This document shows, piece by piece, positions 1-8,688 of a stretch of 64,000 nt of DNA (position 1 is the first letter of the stretch; each line of letters begins with the position of its first letter). The notes below the pieces were generated by a model. It saw only the letters and a program-made list of their open reading frames with translations. It ran no database searches and was not told the origin of the DNA. Both the position numbers and the translations under genes were made by a program. The stretch comes from Algoriphagus vanfongensis DSM 17529 (GTDB lineage Bacteria; Bacteroidota; Bacteroidia; Cytophagales; Cyclobacteriaceae), in assembly GCF_000429465.1 (NCBI RefSeq), contig NZ_AUBX01000014.1:1-64000 (forward strand), written 5' to 3'.

Positions 1-46
1 CGTGTTTTTCTGTTTTTATTTCCCGATCTCTTTCCGATTGGGTTTG

Positions 47-77
47 CAAAGGTAGTAGAAGTTTTTTCAATCACAAA
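47..77 (-). promoter_or_regulatory. Bacteroidota-type promoter P1, firing left
   Basis: On the minus strand the -7 element TACCTTTG (complement of 47-54) lies exactly 19 bases from a -33 element TTTG (complement of 74-77). This is a full match to the TTTG / TAnnTTTG consensus known for Bacteroidota primary sigma factors. Transcription would start near base 40 and leave the window at its left edge. Confidence 0.7.
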
Positions 78-206
78 AACTTTTTGAAATATTTTTTTCA
101 ACGTTTCTGCTCTCTCATTTCATCGGCCCCGATATCACCAGAACCATCCTCCTGCTCTACCCCGTTTTTCAAATTTTCCCAGCGCCGTTTGCGTCGATTG
201 GGAGTG

Positions 207-237
207 CAAATATCCGAGAATTATCCGAGTCCACAAT
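207..237 (-). promoter_or_regulatory. Second, weaker promoter P2, firing left
   Basis: On the minus strand a -7 element GATATTTG (complement of 207-214, 7 of 8 consensus bases) and ATTG (complement of 234-237) stand 19 bases apart. The sequence after it, TGCACTCCCAATCG, resembles that after P1, TGCAAACCCAATCG. This suggests tandem promoters for one transcription unit 160 bases apart. Confidence 0.45.
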
Positions 238-396
238 ACCTACCACCAAAAAAAATCTAACTTTTACATAACTCCCTGATCAACTGATTGAAAAATTTTA
301 TTCTTCAAATTCAAGCAAAATGCCCAGTAAAACAGAATAAAATTCCACAGAAATCAAAACACCAATAAATAACCAAACATGTAGACGAACTACCGT

Positions 397-1419
397 CTAG
401 AATCTGAAGGTAGGAAGGGGCGGGTACTTAGATTTTATTCTATTTCCAGAAGTAAACACATACCGAAAGGACAACTCATGCGCTCCTCCGGAAACAGACT
501 GCCCTAATTTGGAAATCGAAAAGTCAAAAGAATATCCGATCTCAATACCTGACTCCAAACTCAGGCCTAATAATGCGATCAGAGATTCATTATTGGGTAA
601 TTCATACTTGGTCGGAAGCCCACGGTACCACACACCTAAAACCAAAGGTTCAAAGAAAAACTCTGCGCCGACGTCCAGCTGGGAGTATTGCCCCTGCTTT
701 TTGTAATTGAAAGCCAAAGCCAAAGATCTCTCTTGGTCAGTGTTATTGAAAAAATCATTGATATTTCCTGGTGCCAAATCGATTCGATACCCACCATGTA
801 GGCCATAGCGAATAGGAAGATCACCCTCATCCATATTAAGGTAGCTGATCGGAGGCTCCAATAAATGAAATGCGGAAGCTCCAAACCAGTACTTTTCACC
901 GTATGCCAAAATCCCCGCATGGGCATCCAAAGAATTTAATTTACTATCTCCTTCAAAAGCTTCTCCAGGTCGCCCTTCTATCTGACCTGTAGAAATATTC
1001 AATTGGCTCCCCAGGATGACTTTATCAAACTGAGATTCGCGTCCGGCATAACTTCCCTGAATTCCAAATTGCAAAAAATTCTTTTCATCGAATTTCAACC
1101 TATAACTATACACCAACCCTATCTCGTACTGCCTGCTTTGGGTAAAAGACTCCTGCGCTCCAGACAGCACCAAACCCATTCCGCTGGATATTTCTTCAAA
1201 AAATAAATCTGCATAGGCTGTAGAAGCCACAAAACTCTGATCCAATGCAGGCCATTGGTTTCGAAAATTAACTCCTAATCTGATTTCAGATGTACTGCCC
1301 GCAAATGCCGGATTGATATGAAATGGATTGGCATAAAACTGAGAATACTGAATATCCTGTGCATACACGCCTGAAATGGACCCTATTAAAAATAGTATGT
1401 AACTCAAAAATCGTTTCAT
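397..1419 (-). CDS. PorP/SprF family type IX secretion outer membrane protein
   Basis: 340 aa outer-membrane protein of the PorP/SprF family. A signal peptide covers about residues 1-20, ending VYA-Q. The mature start (QYSQFYANPFHINPAFAGS around 24-42) is the family hallmark, followed by alternating beta-strand patterns typical of a small barrel ending in FRF. Family members act with the type IX secretion system, and SprF-like copies serve one particular partner substrate. Its ATG overlaps the stop of the upstream gene by four bases (TCAT at 1416-1419), so translation is probably coupled. That upstream gene encodes a type-B sorted substrate, which makes this the likely dedicated partner. PorP core component versus SprF-type partner cannot be decided here; the pairing favours SprF-type. 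Confidence 0.85.
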   Translation of the reverse strand: MKRFLSYILFLIGSISGVYAQDIQYSQFYANPFHINPAFAGSTSEIRLGVNFRNQWPALDQSFVASTAYADLFFEEISSGMGLVLSGAQESFTQSRQYEIGLVYSYRLKFDEKNFLQFGIQGSYAGRESQFDKVILGSQLNISTGQIEGRPGEAFEGDSKLNSLDAHAGILAYGEKYWFGASAFHLLEPPISYLNMDEGDLPIRYGLHGGYRIDLAPGNINDFFNNTDQERSLALAFNYKKQGQYSQLDVGAEFFFEPLVLGVWYRGLPTKYELPNNESLIALLGLSLESGIEIGYSFDFSISKLGQSVSGGAHELSFRYVFTSGNRIKSKYPPLPTFRF

Positions 1420-3767
1420 CGGATCAATTTGAATTTCCCTCCTTCTTTTACCTTTTCTCCATCTGTCGCTGTCCCATTGAATCTATACACAAATACTCCA
1501 GGTTCCAATAGCACTCCGTCCAACTTTCCATCCCACCCATCTGCATTGACTCCTTCTGATCTAAATATGAGCTCACCCCAAACATCAAAAATCAACAATT
1601 CTGCTTCTACTAAGCCTTTGTATTTAGGCGCAAATAATTGATTGCTCTCCAAACTAGGAGTAAATCCTGTCGGAAACATCAGACGATAACTTTTAGTAAT
1701 TGACAGCCTGTGAATAGCTTCGGCTTGACACCCCAGCTCATCTGTAATGGTCAACTTGACATCATACTCACCTTTGATGCCAAAGACATGTACTGGATTT
1801 TTCTCCTCCGAAAGAGTTCCTTCTCCGAAATCCCACTCCCATGAAATCGCCCTAGGATCCGAAAGATCAGTAAACTGAATCGGATCATCAGGAAATATCC
1901 CTCCACTGGCATCATCACGTATTTCTGTACCACTGACTACAAAATCAAAATCAGCTACCAGCTCTGTCTCTTGAATCACCACTTCCACTTCTACAGGTGG
2001 CGAATAGCAATCATAGCCTTTGGGTCTATTGGAAAGAAAATAAAAACCTGTCCGATTCAAACTCAGGATTTGTTCATTTTCCAAAACTATCCCCTCCCCT
2101 TCCAATAAATAATCATATTCAGTCGGATCATATGATTCCTGACCCTGAAAAATATCTACAGCTGCCTCGGGAATACATCCAACAATCCTTTCCTCGAATT
2201 CCAGATTTTGAAAAACAGGAAAAACCACATGAACCTTATTCGATTTGGCAGGACAGTTTTGCTCATTAAAAGCCCAAACCTCATATTCTCCCTCTTCAGA
2301 GACTAGCAAGGAAGTATTCTCCTCAGCCAGCAACTCACCATCACGATACCACACATATTTAGTATACGCACCTTCCCCTGTCGCCACCATCCGAATCTCT
2401 TCACCTTCGCAAATCTTAATTTGCTCTTGGATATCTTCTCCTCCTTCCGTTATCAACGATACAGGCTCGGGAGATTCCTTGATCACAAACTTAATTTTAT
2501 TCCCGGCCGAGGCTTTTCCATAATTATCAGTGATAGTATAGTAGATCTCCACCTCCTTTCCGGCAGTTCCTGCATTGGGTAAAAAAGTATAGGCTCCTTT
2601 ATCGCCAGCTTCCAATATTCCTTCTTCCAAAATAAGATACCTATTCTCCTCTAGACATCTCGCCTGAGTACAGATATCAGTAGACTGATTTTCGATTTCT
2701 TCCAGAGTTTGGTAAAACTGAAGACATCTAATTTCTGAAGATTCGTTGGGCAGAAGCACATCTTCCTCTGTGATCTCAAAGGTGTTCTCCTGCCCTTCAC
2801 AGGTTACTAGTGCTTCAAAATCCACTGCTGTAGGATTTTGCAATTCCTCATCAGCAGATACTTCCACTTTGAGATTACGGATTTCATGAAAGTTATTTTC
2901 ACCACCAGTAGATCCCGCAAAACCAATTTTAAGATTCTCCGGCGCTACATAGGGAAATGCATTTCCAGGAAAAATGGTCACCAATCTTGGCTTTCCCGCT
3001 TCTGTAGTCACTTCCATTTCCAACTTCACCAAAAAACCTGGACCTGTAGGATGAGGCTCTAGTTCCAAAAATACCTTTCGGTATCCGACCTGATTGGGAT
3101 CTGTTACACGCTGGGTACCCACCCCTCCAGAACTTAAAGGAAAGCGATATTCAACATCCAAAGCGATGTCACCATCTCCAAAAGGAGGGTCATCTGTCAT
3201 TTTTCCTATCACATATTCATACCCAGAAGTACCGCTTCCACCTTTTCTCAGTGTTATACTATTTGGGTATAGGCTATTATCTCCACCAAAAAAACCGCCT
3301 TGCTTCCCTTCAGAGATATTGCTGAAGTTCCCAAACGAATCAAACCCCAGCCCCAAATAAGCCCCGGTCATACCAGGTTGATTGTTTTTTTGGGCATACC
3401 CTAGAGAACCCCCAAATCCTCCGAGGGAAAAATTACTTGTCTCGGCATCAAACAAAAAAACCGTTAATCCATCAGCGCCGGTACCACCATACATGAAGTA
3501 TTCAAATTCAGCTTTAATCCCATAGTTAGATGGAAATGGCACATCGATGTAGACATAGCCATTCTGGTCATTTTCATTGGAAGTAAGTCGAAGGACTCCC
3601 TGAACCAACTCTGCAGAGCCACCAAAAATAGTATTTGCCTGCGTATTGGGAGTCTGGAAGGATTCGCAATACGGAAAACCGACCTGAGCCAAAACCGACG
3701 ACACGGTCCACAACTGGCTTATAAAAATGAACAAAAAGATGAATCGGAGTTTCAAGTGTATGGGCAT
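1416..3767 (-). CDS. Secreted lectin-like/PKD protein with T9SS type-B (CHU_C) sorting domain
   Basis: 783 aa from the ATG at 3767; an 18-base extension would need a TTG start and sits before the signal peptide, so I prefer the ATG. A signal peptide (about 1-28, ending VLAQ) is followed by an L-type-lectin-like domain (about 32-295; motifs ADGLTVFLFD and GAYLGLGFDSFGNFS), an Ig-like middle region, a PKD domain (about 606-688; WEWDFGEG, YDVKLTITD) and the gliding-motility-associated C-terminal domain (about 690-783; FPTGFTPS, IFDVWGELIF, GWDGKLDG, GVFVYRF). The last is the signal for export by the type IX system as a type-B substrate. It is probably a surface or released glycan-binding adhesin. 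It forms an overlapping pair with the PorP/SprF gene. The ligand is unknown. Confidence 0.8.
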   Translation of the reverse strand: MPIHLKLRFIFLFIFISQLWTVSSVLAQVGFPYCESFQTPNTQANTIFGGSAELVQGVLRLTSNENDQNGYVYIDVPFPSNYGIKAEFEYFMYGGTGADGLTVFLFDAETSNFSLGGFGGSLGYAQKNNQPGMTGAYLGLGFDSFGNFSNISEGKQGGFFGGDNSLYPNSITLRKGGSGTSGYEYVIGKMTDDPPFGDGDIALDVEYRFPLSSGGVGTQRVTDPNQVGYRKVFLELEPHPTGPGFLVKLEMEVTTEAGKPRLVTIFPGNAFPYVAPENLKIGFAGSTGGENNFHEIRNLKVEVSADEELQNPTAVDFEALVTCEGQENTFEITEEDVLLPNESSEIRCLQFYQTLEEIENQSTDICTQARCLEENRYLILEEGILEAGDKGAYTFLPNAGTAGKEVEIYYTITDNYGKASAGNKIKFVIKESPEPVSLITEGGEDIQEQIKICEGEEIRMVATGEGAYTKYVWYRDGELLAEENTSLLVSEEGEYEVWAFNEQNCPAKSNKVHVVFPVFQNLEFEERIVGCIPEAAVDIFQGQESYDPTEYDYLLEGEGIVLENEQILSLNRTGFYFLSNRPKGYDCYSPPVEVEVVIQETELVADFDFVVSGTEIRDDASGGIFPDDPIQFTDLSDPRAISWEWDFGEGTLSEEKNPVHVFGIKGEYDVKLTITDELGCQAEAIHRLSITKSYRLMFPTGFTPSLESNQLFAPKYKGLVEAELLIFDVWGELIFRSEGVNADGWDGKLDGVLLEPGVFVYRFNGTATDGEKVKEGGKFKLIR

Positions 3768-3806
3768 TAGTTTTTCAAAATACAAAATGAAAAACTCCTA
3801 GAAAGC

Positions 3807-3840
3807 AAAAAAGCCCCAAATGGTAAATTTGGGGCTTTTA
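3807..3840 (-). terminator. Intrinsic terminator of purA
   Basis: Perfect stem AAAAGCCCCAAAT with its complement around a short loop, followed on the minus strand by a T run. It lies just after the purA stop, between purA and the lectin-like gene. Confidence 0.85.
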
Positions 3841-3841
3841 T

Positions 3842-5113
3842 TTATTTCATAATTGTCTGTACTCGATCCGGGCCGACTGACACCAGCTTGATAGGCACTT
3901 CCAAAGACTTCTCAAGGTAAGAAACATAGTCTTTCAATTCGGCTGGAAAATCATCATAACTTCTTACTGATTCCAGAGAGCAATTCCAGCCTTTCATGCT
4001 TTCATATACTGGCTTCACTTCTGTGTCGGTGATTTCAAAAGAAAGTTTATCAATTTTTTCACCATTTGGCAATTCATAATGTGTACAGACCTTGATGTTT
4101 TCAAAAATATTCAAAACATCCGCCTTCATCATAAATAGCTGAGTAACCCCATTGATCATAATGGAGTATTTCAAAGCTGGCAGATCCAGCCATCCGCATC
4201 TGCGTGGCCGACCAGTGGTGCTTCCAAATTCATTCCCCTCTTTTCGCATCGCATCACCATCCGCATCAAACAACTCCGTAGGAAATGGACCACTACCTAC
4301 TCTGGTGCAGTAAGCCTTAAAAATTCCAAATACCTCTCCGATTTTGGAGGGAGATACTCCGAGACCTGTACAAGCCCCAGCAGTCATCGTGCTGGAACTG
4401 GTCACAAATGGATAAGAACCAAAGTCCACATCCAACAAAGATCCCTGAGCCCCTTCAGCCAAAATTCTTTTCTTTTCCGTCAGTGCCTCATTGACTACAT
4501 ATTCGCTATCGATGAGGTTGAGACTTTTGAAAAACTCAATCGCCTCAAAAAACTGTGCTTCCATCTCCGGCAATTTGTCCAGCGAAAATTCATAGAACGA
4601 AAGGATCGTTTTGTGCTTTTCTACTAAAGCCTGATACTTGTCAGAAAAGTCAGGGCTCAAAATATCGCCGACTCTCAGAGCAACTCTACCGATTTTGTCC
4701 TGATAGGTCGGGCCGATACCTTTTAAGGTAGAGCCGATTTTCTTATCTCCCTTTGCCTGTTCGTAAGCTGCATCGAGTAGCTTATGAGTAGGGATGATGA
4801 TGGTGGCTTTTTTCGAAACCACCAAGTTTTTCATATAGTCAATAGAGAACTTATCCAGTCCTTCGATTTCTTTTTTCAGGATAATGGGATCAAGGACCAC
4901 GCCATTACCGATGATATTCAATAGCTGAGATCTGAAAATCCCTGAAGGAATCTGATGCAAAACGTGCTTGATTCCGTCAAATTCCAACGTATGCCCCGCA
5001 TTGGGACCACCTTGAAAACGGGCTACGATTTCATACTCAGGAGCTAAAACATCTACAATTTTGCCTTTTCCTTCATCTCCCCACTGGAGACCCAATAATA
5101 CATCCATCTTCAT
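3842..5113 (-). CDS. purA: Adenylosuccinate synthetase
   Basis: 423 aa, close to the usual 425-435. It joins IMP and aspartate with GTP hydrolysis to give adenylosuccinate, the first committed step to AMP. Visible family motifs are the GTP-binding loop GLQWGDEGKGKIVDVL at about 8-23, with the catalytic Asp, then GGPNAGHT at about 35-42 with the catalytic His, GIGPTYQDKIGR near 134, and a C-terminal SVGPDR. ATG start at 5113. The STAS gene lies 168 bases upstream on the same strand, separated by two hairpins, so purA may have its own promoter, though I did not find a clear TAnnTTTG there. Confidence 0.97.
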   Translation of the reverse strand: MKMDVLLGLQWGDEGKGKIVDVLAPEYEIVARFQGGPNAGHTLEFDGIKHVLHQIPSGIFRSQLLNIIGNGVVLDPIILKKEIEGLDKFSIDYMKNLVVSKKATIIIPTHKLLDAAYEQAKGDKKIGSTLKGIGPTYQDKIGRVALRVGDILSPDFSDKYQALVEKHKTILSFYEFSLDKLPEMEAQFFEAIEFFKSLNLIDSEYVVNEALTEKKRILAEGAQGSLLDVDFGSYPFVTSSSTMTAGACTGLGVSPSKIGEVFGIFKAYCTRVGSGPFPTELFDADGDAMRKEGNEFGSTTGRPRRCGWLDLPALKYSIMINGVTQLFMMKADVLNIFENIKVCTHYELPNGEKIDKLSFEITDTEVKPVYESMKGWNCSLESVRSYDDFPAELKDYVSYLEKSLEVPIKLVSVGPDRVQTIMK

Positions 5114-5204
5114 TTGATGTCCGGTCTTTACGGTTATTCAAGAGTTTTTGAAGGGCGAAATTTGCGATTCGCCTCATGAAAACCAAGAGAAAGCCTATAA
5201 ATAA

Positions 5205-5239
5205 TTCAGCCCAGTCCAAATGAATCGAACTGGGCTGAA
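5205..5239 (-). terminator. Hairpin after the STAS gene, probable terminator
   Basis: Perfect 11-base inverted repeat TTCAGCCCAGT / ACTGGGCTGAA. On the minus strand it is followed by ATTATTTATAGG, only moderately T-rich. A second, weaker hairpin lies at 5260-5278, immediately after the STAS stop. Together they probably end the rel-Fur-STAS transcript. Confidence 0.55.
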
Positions 5240-5281
5240 CTGTCATTGCTTTGTATTTCAGGTGGAATATTTCCGCCTATC

Positions 5282-5620
5282 TTATTGATTTCTAAAATCC
5301 TCTATGGAATCAAAAACAGTGAAAATATTGTTCAGTTTGGTGATTATTAGGAGCTTCTTCACATGATCTGAAGGAGATGTCAGGTATACCTCTCCGTCCA
5401 CATTGCGCATTTTGGTCAGCATCGTGATCAGCAGGCCAATACCTGAAGAGCTGATGTATCGCACTTCACTGAGGTCAATGACAAAGGTTTTCGCTCCCTC
5501 TTGGATCGCATCTGACACGACTTCCACGAGCTTCGGGCCCACTTCATCCCCGATGAGGTCTCCTTTGATATAGAGATAATGTGCCTTATCGTCCTTTCCT
5601 GTTTGGTAAGTCAATTTCAT
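5282..5620 (-). CDS. STAS-domain protein (anti-sigma factor antagonist type)
   Basis: 112 aa, a single STAS domain of the SpoIIAA/RsbV type. The phosphorylation loop reads DLSEVRYISSSGIG at 49-62, so the target serine is probably Ser58. The Asp that usually precedes it is Ser57 here. In the family such proteins bind an anti-sigma kinase or a switch protein and are turned off by serine phosphorylation. No kinase, phosphatase or sigma factor is encoded nearby, so the partner is elsewhere or the protein has another scaffold role. Its ATG overlaps the stop of the Fur family gene by three bases (TCAT at 5617-5620), which indicates coupled translation. Confidence 0.85.
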   Translation of the reverse strand: MKLTYQTGKDDKAHYLYIKGDLIGDEVGPKLVEVVSDAIQEGAKTFVIDLSEVRYISSSGIGLLITMLTKMRNVDGEVYLTSPSDHVKKLLIITKLNNIFTVFDSIEDFRNQ

Positions 5621-6081
5621 TTGTCAGCGATTTGAGTTCCGCACTTACTACATACTCCATACATGATCAAGGAATGGTGCATTACTTTGAAGTTCAGAAT
5701 TTCACCTACCGTATTCATGATATTTTGGATTCTCGGATCGCAAAACTCCAGCACCTGATTACACTCTACACAGATCAAATGATCGTGCTGCTTGTATCCA
5801 TAGGATTTTTCAAACTGAGCAAGATTTTTTCCAAATTGATGCTTAGTCACCAGATCACACTCCACGAGCAGATCAAGCGTATTGTACACTGTAGCGCGGC
5901 TGACCCGGTAGTTTTTGTTTTTCATGCTGATATAGAGAGATTCTACATCAAAGTGACCCGTTCTGCTGTAGATTTCTTCCAAAATGGCATAACGTTCGGG
6001 AGTTTTTCGGAGTTTTTGTTTCTCCAGGTAAGCGGTGAATATTTTTTTTACCTCTTCAAAGTGATTCGTATCCAAAGGCAT
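5617..6081 (-). CDS. Fur family transcriptional regulator
   Basis: 154 aa. The N-terminal winged helix has the RKTPERYAILEEIY and SRATVYNTLDLL signatures (about 25-38 and 61-72). The metal-binding half has HDHLICVEC (99-107) and the structural zinc pairs Cys104/Cys107 and Cys144/Cys147. Members sense iron, zinc or peroxide and repress transport or defence genes; which of these applies cannot be read from the sequence. It lies 54 bases after rel and overlaps the STAS gene, so the three probably form one transcript. The gap to rel holds no clear terminator. Confidence 0.93.
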   Translation of the reverse strand: MPLDTNHFEEVKKIFTAYLEKQKLRKTPERYAILEEIYSRTGHFDVESLYISMKNKNYRVSRATVYNTLDLLVECDLVTKHQFGKNLAQFEKSYGYKQHDHLICVECNQVLEFCDPRIQNIMNTVGEILNFKVMHHSLIMYGVCSKCGTQIADK

Positions 6082-6135
6082 CTTGAGCTATTTTTTTCAA
6101 ATATAACTTTTGTGTGATGAAAAAGATTCATTTCG

Positions 6136-8355
6136 TCAATCAAAGCGGGAAACCTTGATGATTCCTTCCACATTTGAAAGGTTTTCCATCAAACTATCTA
6201 AGTGTTCGGTACTGTGAACGTAGAGTTTGATTGTGCCTTCAAACACACCCGCATCTGAATCCACCGTAATAGACCTCATATTCACTTTCAGTTCATTAGA
6301 AATCACCTTGGTCACGTCATTGATCAATCCGACTCTGTCTGTGCCCACAATGTGAAGTCCCGCTAGGAAAGCGATTTCCTTTTGACTGGTCCAGCGGGCT
6401 TTGATCACTCGATTGCCGTGATTGGATAGCAGTTCGAGTGCATTGGGGCAGGAAGTCCTGTGAATCTTGATTCCTTCATTGACGGTCACAAAACCAAATA
6501 CATCGTCCCCGGGGATTGGATTACAGCACTTTGCCAAAATGTAATCCACCACATCCATGTCCTCCCCTATCAGCAGCTGATCGTGGTCTGGCCCTTTTAG
6601 GCTTTTGATCTCTTTGGTAAAAGAACTTTCGTCTCTCACCTTTTCTTGGATCGCCTTGTGCTTGAGCTTCTGATTTTCTTTGAAATCTATGAAAGACTTG
6701 ATCGAGGTCGGATCTATTATTCCTTTCCCTACTCGATAATAAAACTCGTTGGCAGTCTTCAGCTCAAAATAGGCTCGAAGCTTTTCGATGTTTTCTGATG
6801 AAAAATCCATTTTCATCTGCTTCAACTTTCTCTGCACTATTTCACGCCCATCCAAAATCGCCGACTTTTTCTCTTCCCGAAGTGCATCCTTGATTTTAGC
6901 TTTGGCTCTCGAAGTCACGACATTGCTGAGCCAGTCTTCTGTCGGTCTTTGCTTGCCGGAGGTCAAGATTTCTACCTGATCTCCATTTTTGAGTTTGTGA
7001 TTGATCGGTACCAGCTTTTGATTCACTTTGGCACCGATACACCTAGCTCCAATTTCAGTATGTATTTCAAAAGCAAAATCCAAAGCAGAAGCTCCAAATG
7101 GCAATACTTTTAGGTCACCTTTTGGAGTAAAGACAAATACTTCATCATGAAATAGATTTCCTCTGAAATCATCCATAAACTCAATGGCATTCCCATCATT
7201 GGACTCCAGAAGACTTCTCACCTGGGTGATCCAGTCATCGAGGCCGGAAGTCGATTTGCCATTGCTGTCTTTTTCTTTGTATTTCCAATGGGCAGCATAG
7301 CCACGCTCTGCGATTTCATCCATTCTATCTGTCCGAATCTGTACTTCGACCCATTGGCCCGAATTGCTCATCACAGTGGTATGAAGGGATTCATATCCAT
7401 TGGATCGAGGTGTGCTGATCCAGTCTCTCAATCTATCAGGATTGGGCTTGTAAAAATCTGTGACAATGGAATATACCTGCCAGCAATCCGCTTTTTCGTT
7501 TTCCAAATCACTTTGGAGAATAATCCGGATAGCAAAAAGGTCATAAACCTCTTCGAAAGGTATCCCCTGCTTCTTCATTTTATTATAAATGGAGTAGACA
7601 GACTTCGGGCGACCTTTGATACTAAATTCAAATCCCTGATCTTCCAGTTCCTCTTCTATGGGCTGGATGAAGGCTTTGATGAACTTATTCCGATAGGCTT
7701 TTGACTCATTGATCTTTTTGACAATATCTATATAAGTCTCCGTGTCGGTATATTTCAGGTAAAGATCCTCCAGTTCGGACTTGATCGCATAGAGTCCCAG
7801 TCGATGCGCCAGTGGAGCATAGAGGTACATGGTTTCAGATGCGATCTTCAGCTGCTTGTGGCGTGGCATGCTGGCCAGAGTTCTCATGTTATTGAGACGG
7901 TCAGCGATTTTGATCAAGATCACCCTCACATCATCTGATAGCGTAAGCAGCATTTTCCGGAAATTTTCCGCTTGCTGCGAACTCCCGTAATCAAACACCC
8001 CAGAAATTTTAGTCAGGCCATCGATGATCGTCATGACCTTGTGGCCAAATTCCCGCTCAATGTCCTCCAGCTCCCAGTCTGTATCCTCTACTACATCATG
8101 CAGCAGAGCCGCTACGATACTGGTCGTCCCCAACCCGATCTCTTCGACACAGACCAAAGCCACTTCCAAAGGGTGATAGATATACGGCTCACCGGACTTT
8201 CGCCTCATATCCTTGTGAGCTTCCAGGGAGACATTGAATGCCTGCTTGATCAGCTTGGCATCTCCAGATTTCAAAACAGGCTTAGCGTGACGCAATAATC
8301 TGCGGTAGCGTTTTAAGATCTCTTTTCTCTCTACTTCTTCATCTACTTGAATCAT
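6136..8355 (-). CDS. rel: Bifunctional (p)ppGpp synthetase/hydrolase (RelA/SpoT family)
   Basis: 739 aa, full family length, governing the stringent response. The hydrolase HD domain is intact (HP at 61-62, HDVVEDT at 86-92), so hydrolysis should be active. The synthetase domain begins around GRPKSVYSIYNKM (about 243). A TGS domain (VFVFTPKGDLKVLPFGASA, about 400-418), a zinc-finger/helical region with KCCNPIPGDD near 602, and a C-terminal ACT domain (about 665-739) follow. Both catalytic halves look intact, as expected for the single long Rel enzyme of many Bacteroidota. ATG start at 8355. It is the first gene of the rel-Fur-STAS group and is divergent from tRNA-Leu. Confidence 0.96.
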   Translation of the reverse strand: MIQVDEEVERKEILKRYRRLLRHAKPVLKSGDAKLIKQAFNVSLEAHKDMRRKSGEPYIYHPLEVALVCVEEIGLGTTSIVAALLHDVVEDTDWELEDIEREFGHKVMTIIDGLTKISGVFDYGSSQQAENFRKMLLTLSDDVRVILIKIADRLNNMRTLASMPRHKQLKIASETMYLYAPLAHRLGLYAIKSELEDLYLKYTDTETYIDIVKKINESKAYRNKFIKAFIQPIEEELEDQGFEFSIKGRPKSVYSIYNKMKKQGIPFEEVYDLFAIRIILQSDLENEKADCWQVYSIVTDFYKPNPDRLRDWISTPRSNGYESLHTTVMSNSGQWVEVQIRTDRMDEIAERGYAAHWKYKEKDSNGKSTSGLDDWITQVRSLLESNDGNAIEFMDDFRGNLFHDEVFVFTPKGDLKVLPFGASALDFAFEIHTEIGARCIGAKVNQKLVPINHKLKNGDQVEILTSGKQRPTEDWLSNVVTSRAKAKIKDALREEKKSAILDGREIVQRKLKQMKMDFSSENIEKLRAYFELKTANEFYYRVGKGIIDPTSIKSFIDFKENQKLKHKAIQEKVRDESSFTKEIKSLKGPDHDQLLIGEDMDVVDYILAKCCNPIPGDDVFGFVTVNEGIKIHRTSCPNALELLSNHGNRVIKARWTSQKEIAFLAGLHIVGTDRVGLINDVTKVISNELKVNMRSITVDSDAGVFEGTIKLYVHSTEHLDSLMENLSNVEGIIKVSRFD

Positions 8356-8431
8356 ACAGAAGGAATTTACAACAAAATTGGTACGAGTCTGGATTTTTTT
8401 TCAAATGTTCTCTATTTTTTTTTAGCACCTA

Positions 8432-8462
8432 TTTGCAATTTGCCTAGAAGCACATACCTTTG
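8432..8462 (+). promoter_or_regulatory. Promoter of tRNA-Leu
   Basis: TTTG at 8432-8435 and TACCTTTG at 8455-8462 are 19 bases apart, a full match to the Bacteroidota consensus. The predicted start is near 8468, about 45 bases before the mature tRNA. The -7 box reads TACCTTTGCA, the same as P1 at the left edge. Confidence 0.8.
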
Positions 8463-8512
8463 CATCCACAATTGAAAAGAGGAAGAAATTTCCGCTTAAA
8501 ATTGCATCGAAT

Positions 8513-8594
8513 GCGGATGTGGCGAAATTGGTAGACGCACTAGACTTAGGATCTAGCGCCGCGAGGCATGGGGGTTCGAGTCCCTCCATCCGCA
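8513..8594 (+). tRNA. tRNA-Leu (anticodon UAG)
   Basis: 82-base class II tRNA. The acceptor stem GCGGATG pairs with CATCCGC (8587-8593), discriminator A at 8594, with no encoded CCA. The anticodon arm is CTAGA-CTTAGGA-TCTAG with anticodon TAG at 8547-8549, reading CUA and other CUN leucine codons. A long variable arm (GCC-GCGA-GGC) fits leucine, and the T arm carries TTCGAGT. It is followed by an intrinsic terminator. Confidence 0.97.
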
Positions 8595-8603
8595 CAAATA
8601 CCG

Positions 8604-8656
8604 AACCCTCAATCACTCCCCTGGCCTCAGGCTCAGGAAAGAGATTGGGGGTTTTT
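8604..8656 (+). terminator. Terminator after tRNA-Leu
   Basis: Stem AACCCTCAATC (8604-8614) pairs with GATTGGGGGTT (8643-8653) with one T-G wobble. An inner hairpin sits in the loop and a T run follows. It separates the tRNA from tig, which must then have its own promoter or depend on read-through. Confidence 0.65.
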
Positions 8657-8688
8657 AGTTCATCTTCACTTATAAACGTAAAAGCGCT

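Larger units (their letters stand above)
1..396. other. Gene-free leader region at left edge
   Basis: No convincing coding sequence is present in these 396 bases. The region is AT-rich and holds two similar blocks with the shared core CGATTGGG followed by two variable bases and TGCAAA (35-50 and 195-210). Read on the minus strand each block is a promoter running into a common start sequence (separate entries). The gene they serve would lie left of the window. The 3' end of the PorP gene points into this region and I saw no clear terminator for it. Confidence 0.6.

Noticed and set aside
5581..6117. 178-residue plus-strand frame opposite the Fur family gene
   Set aside because: It is antisense to a well-supported gene and its composition (Phe, Ile, Leu rich) is that of a shadow frame.
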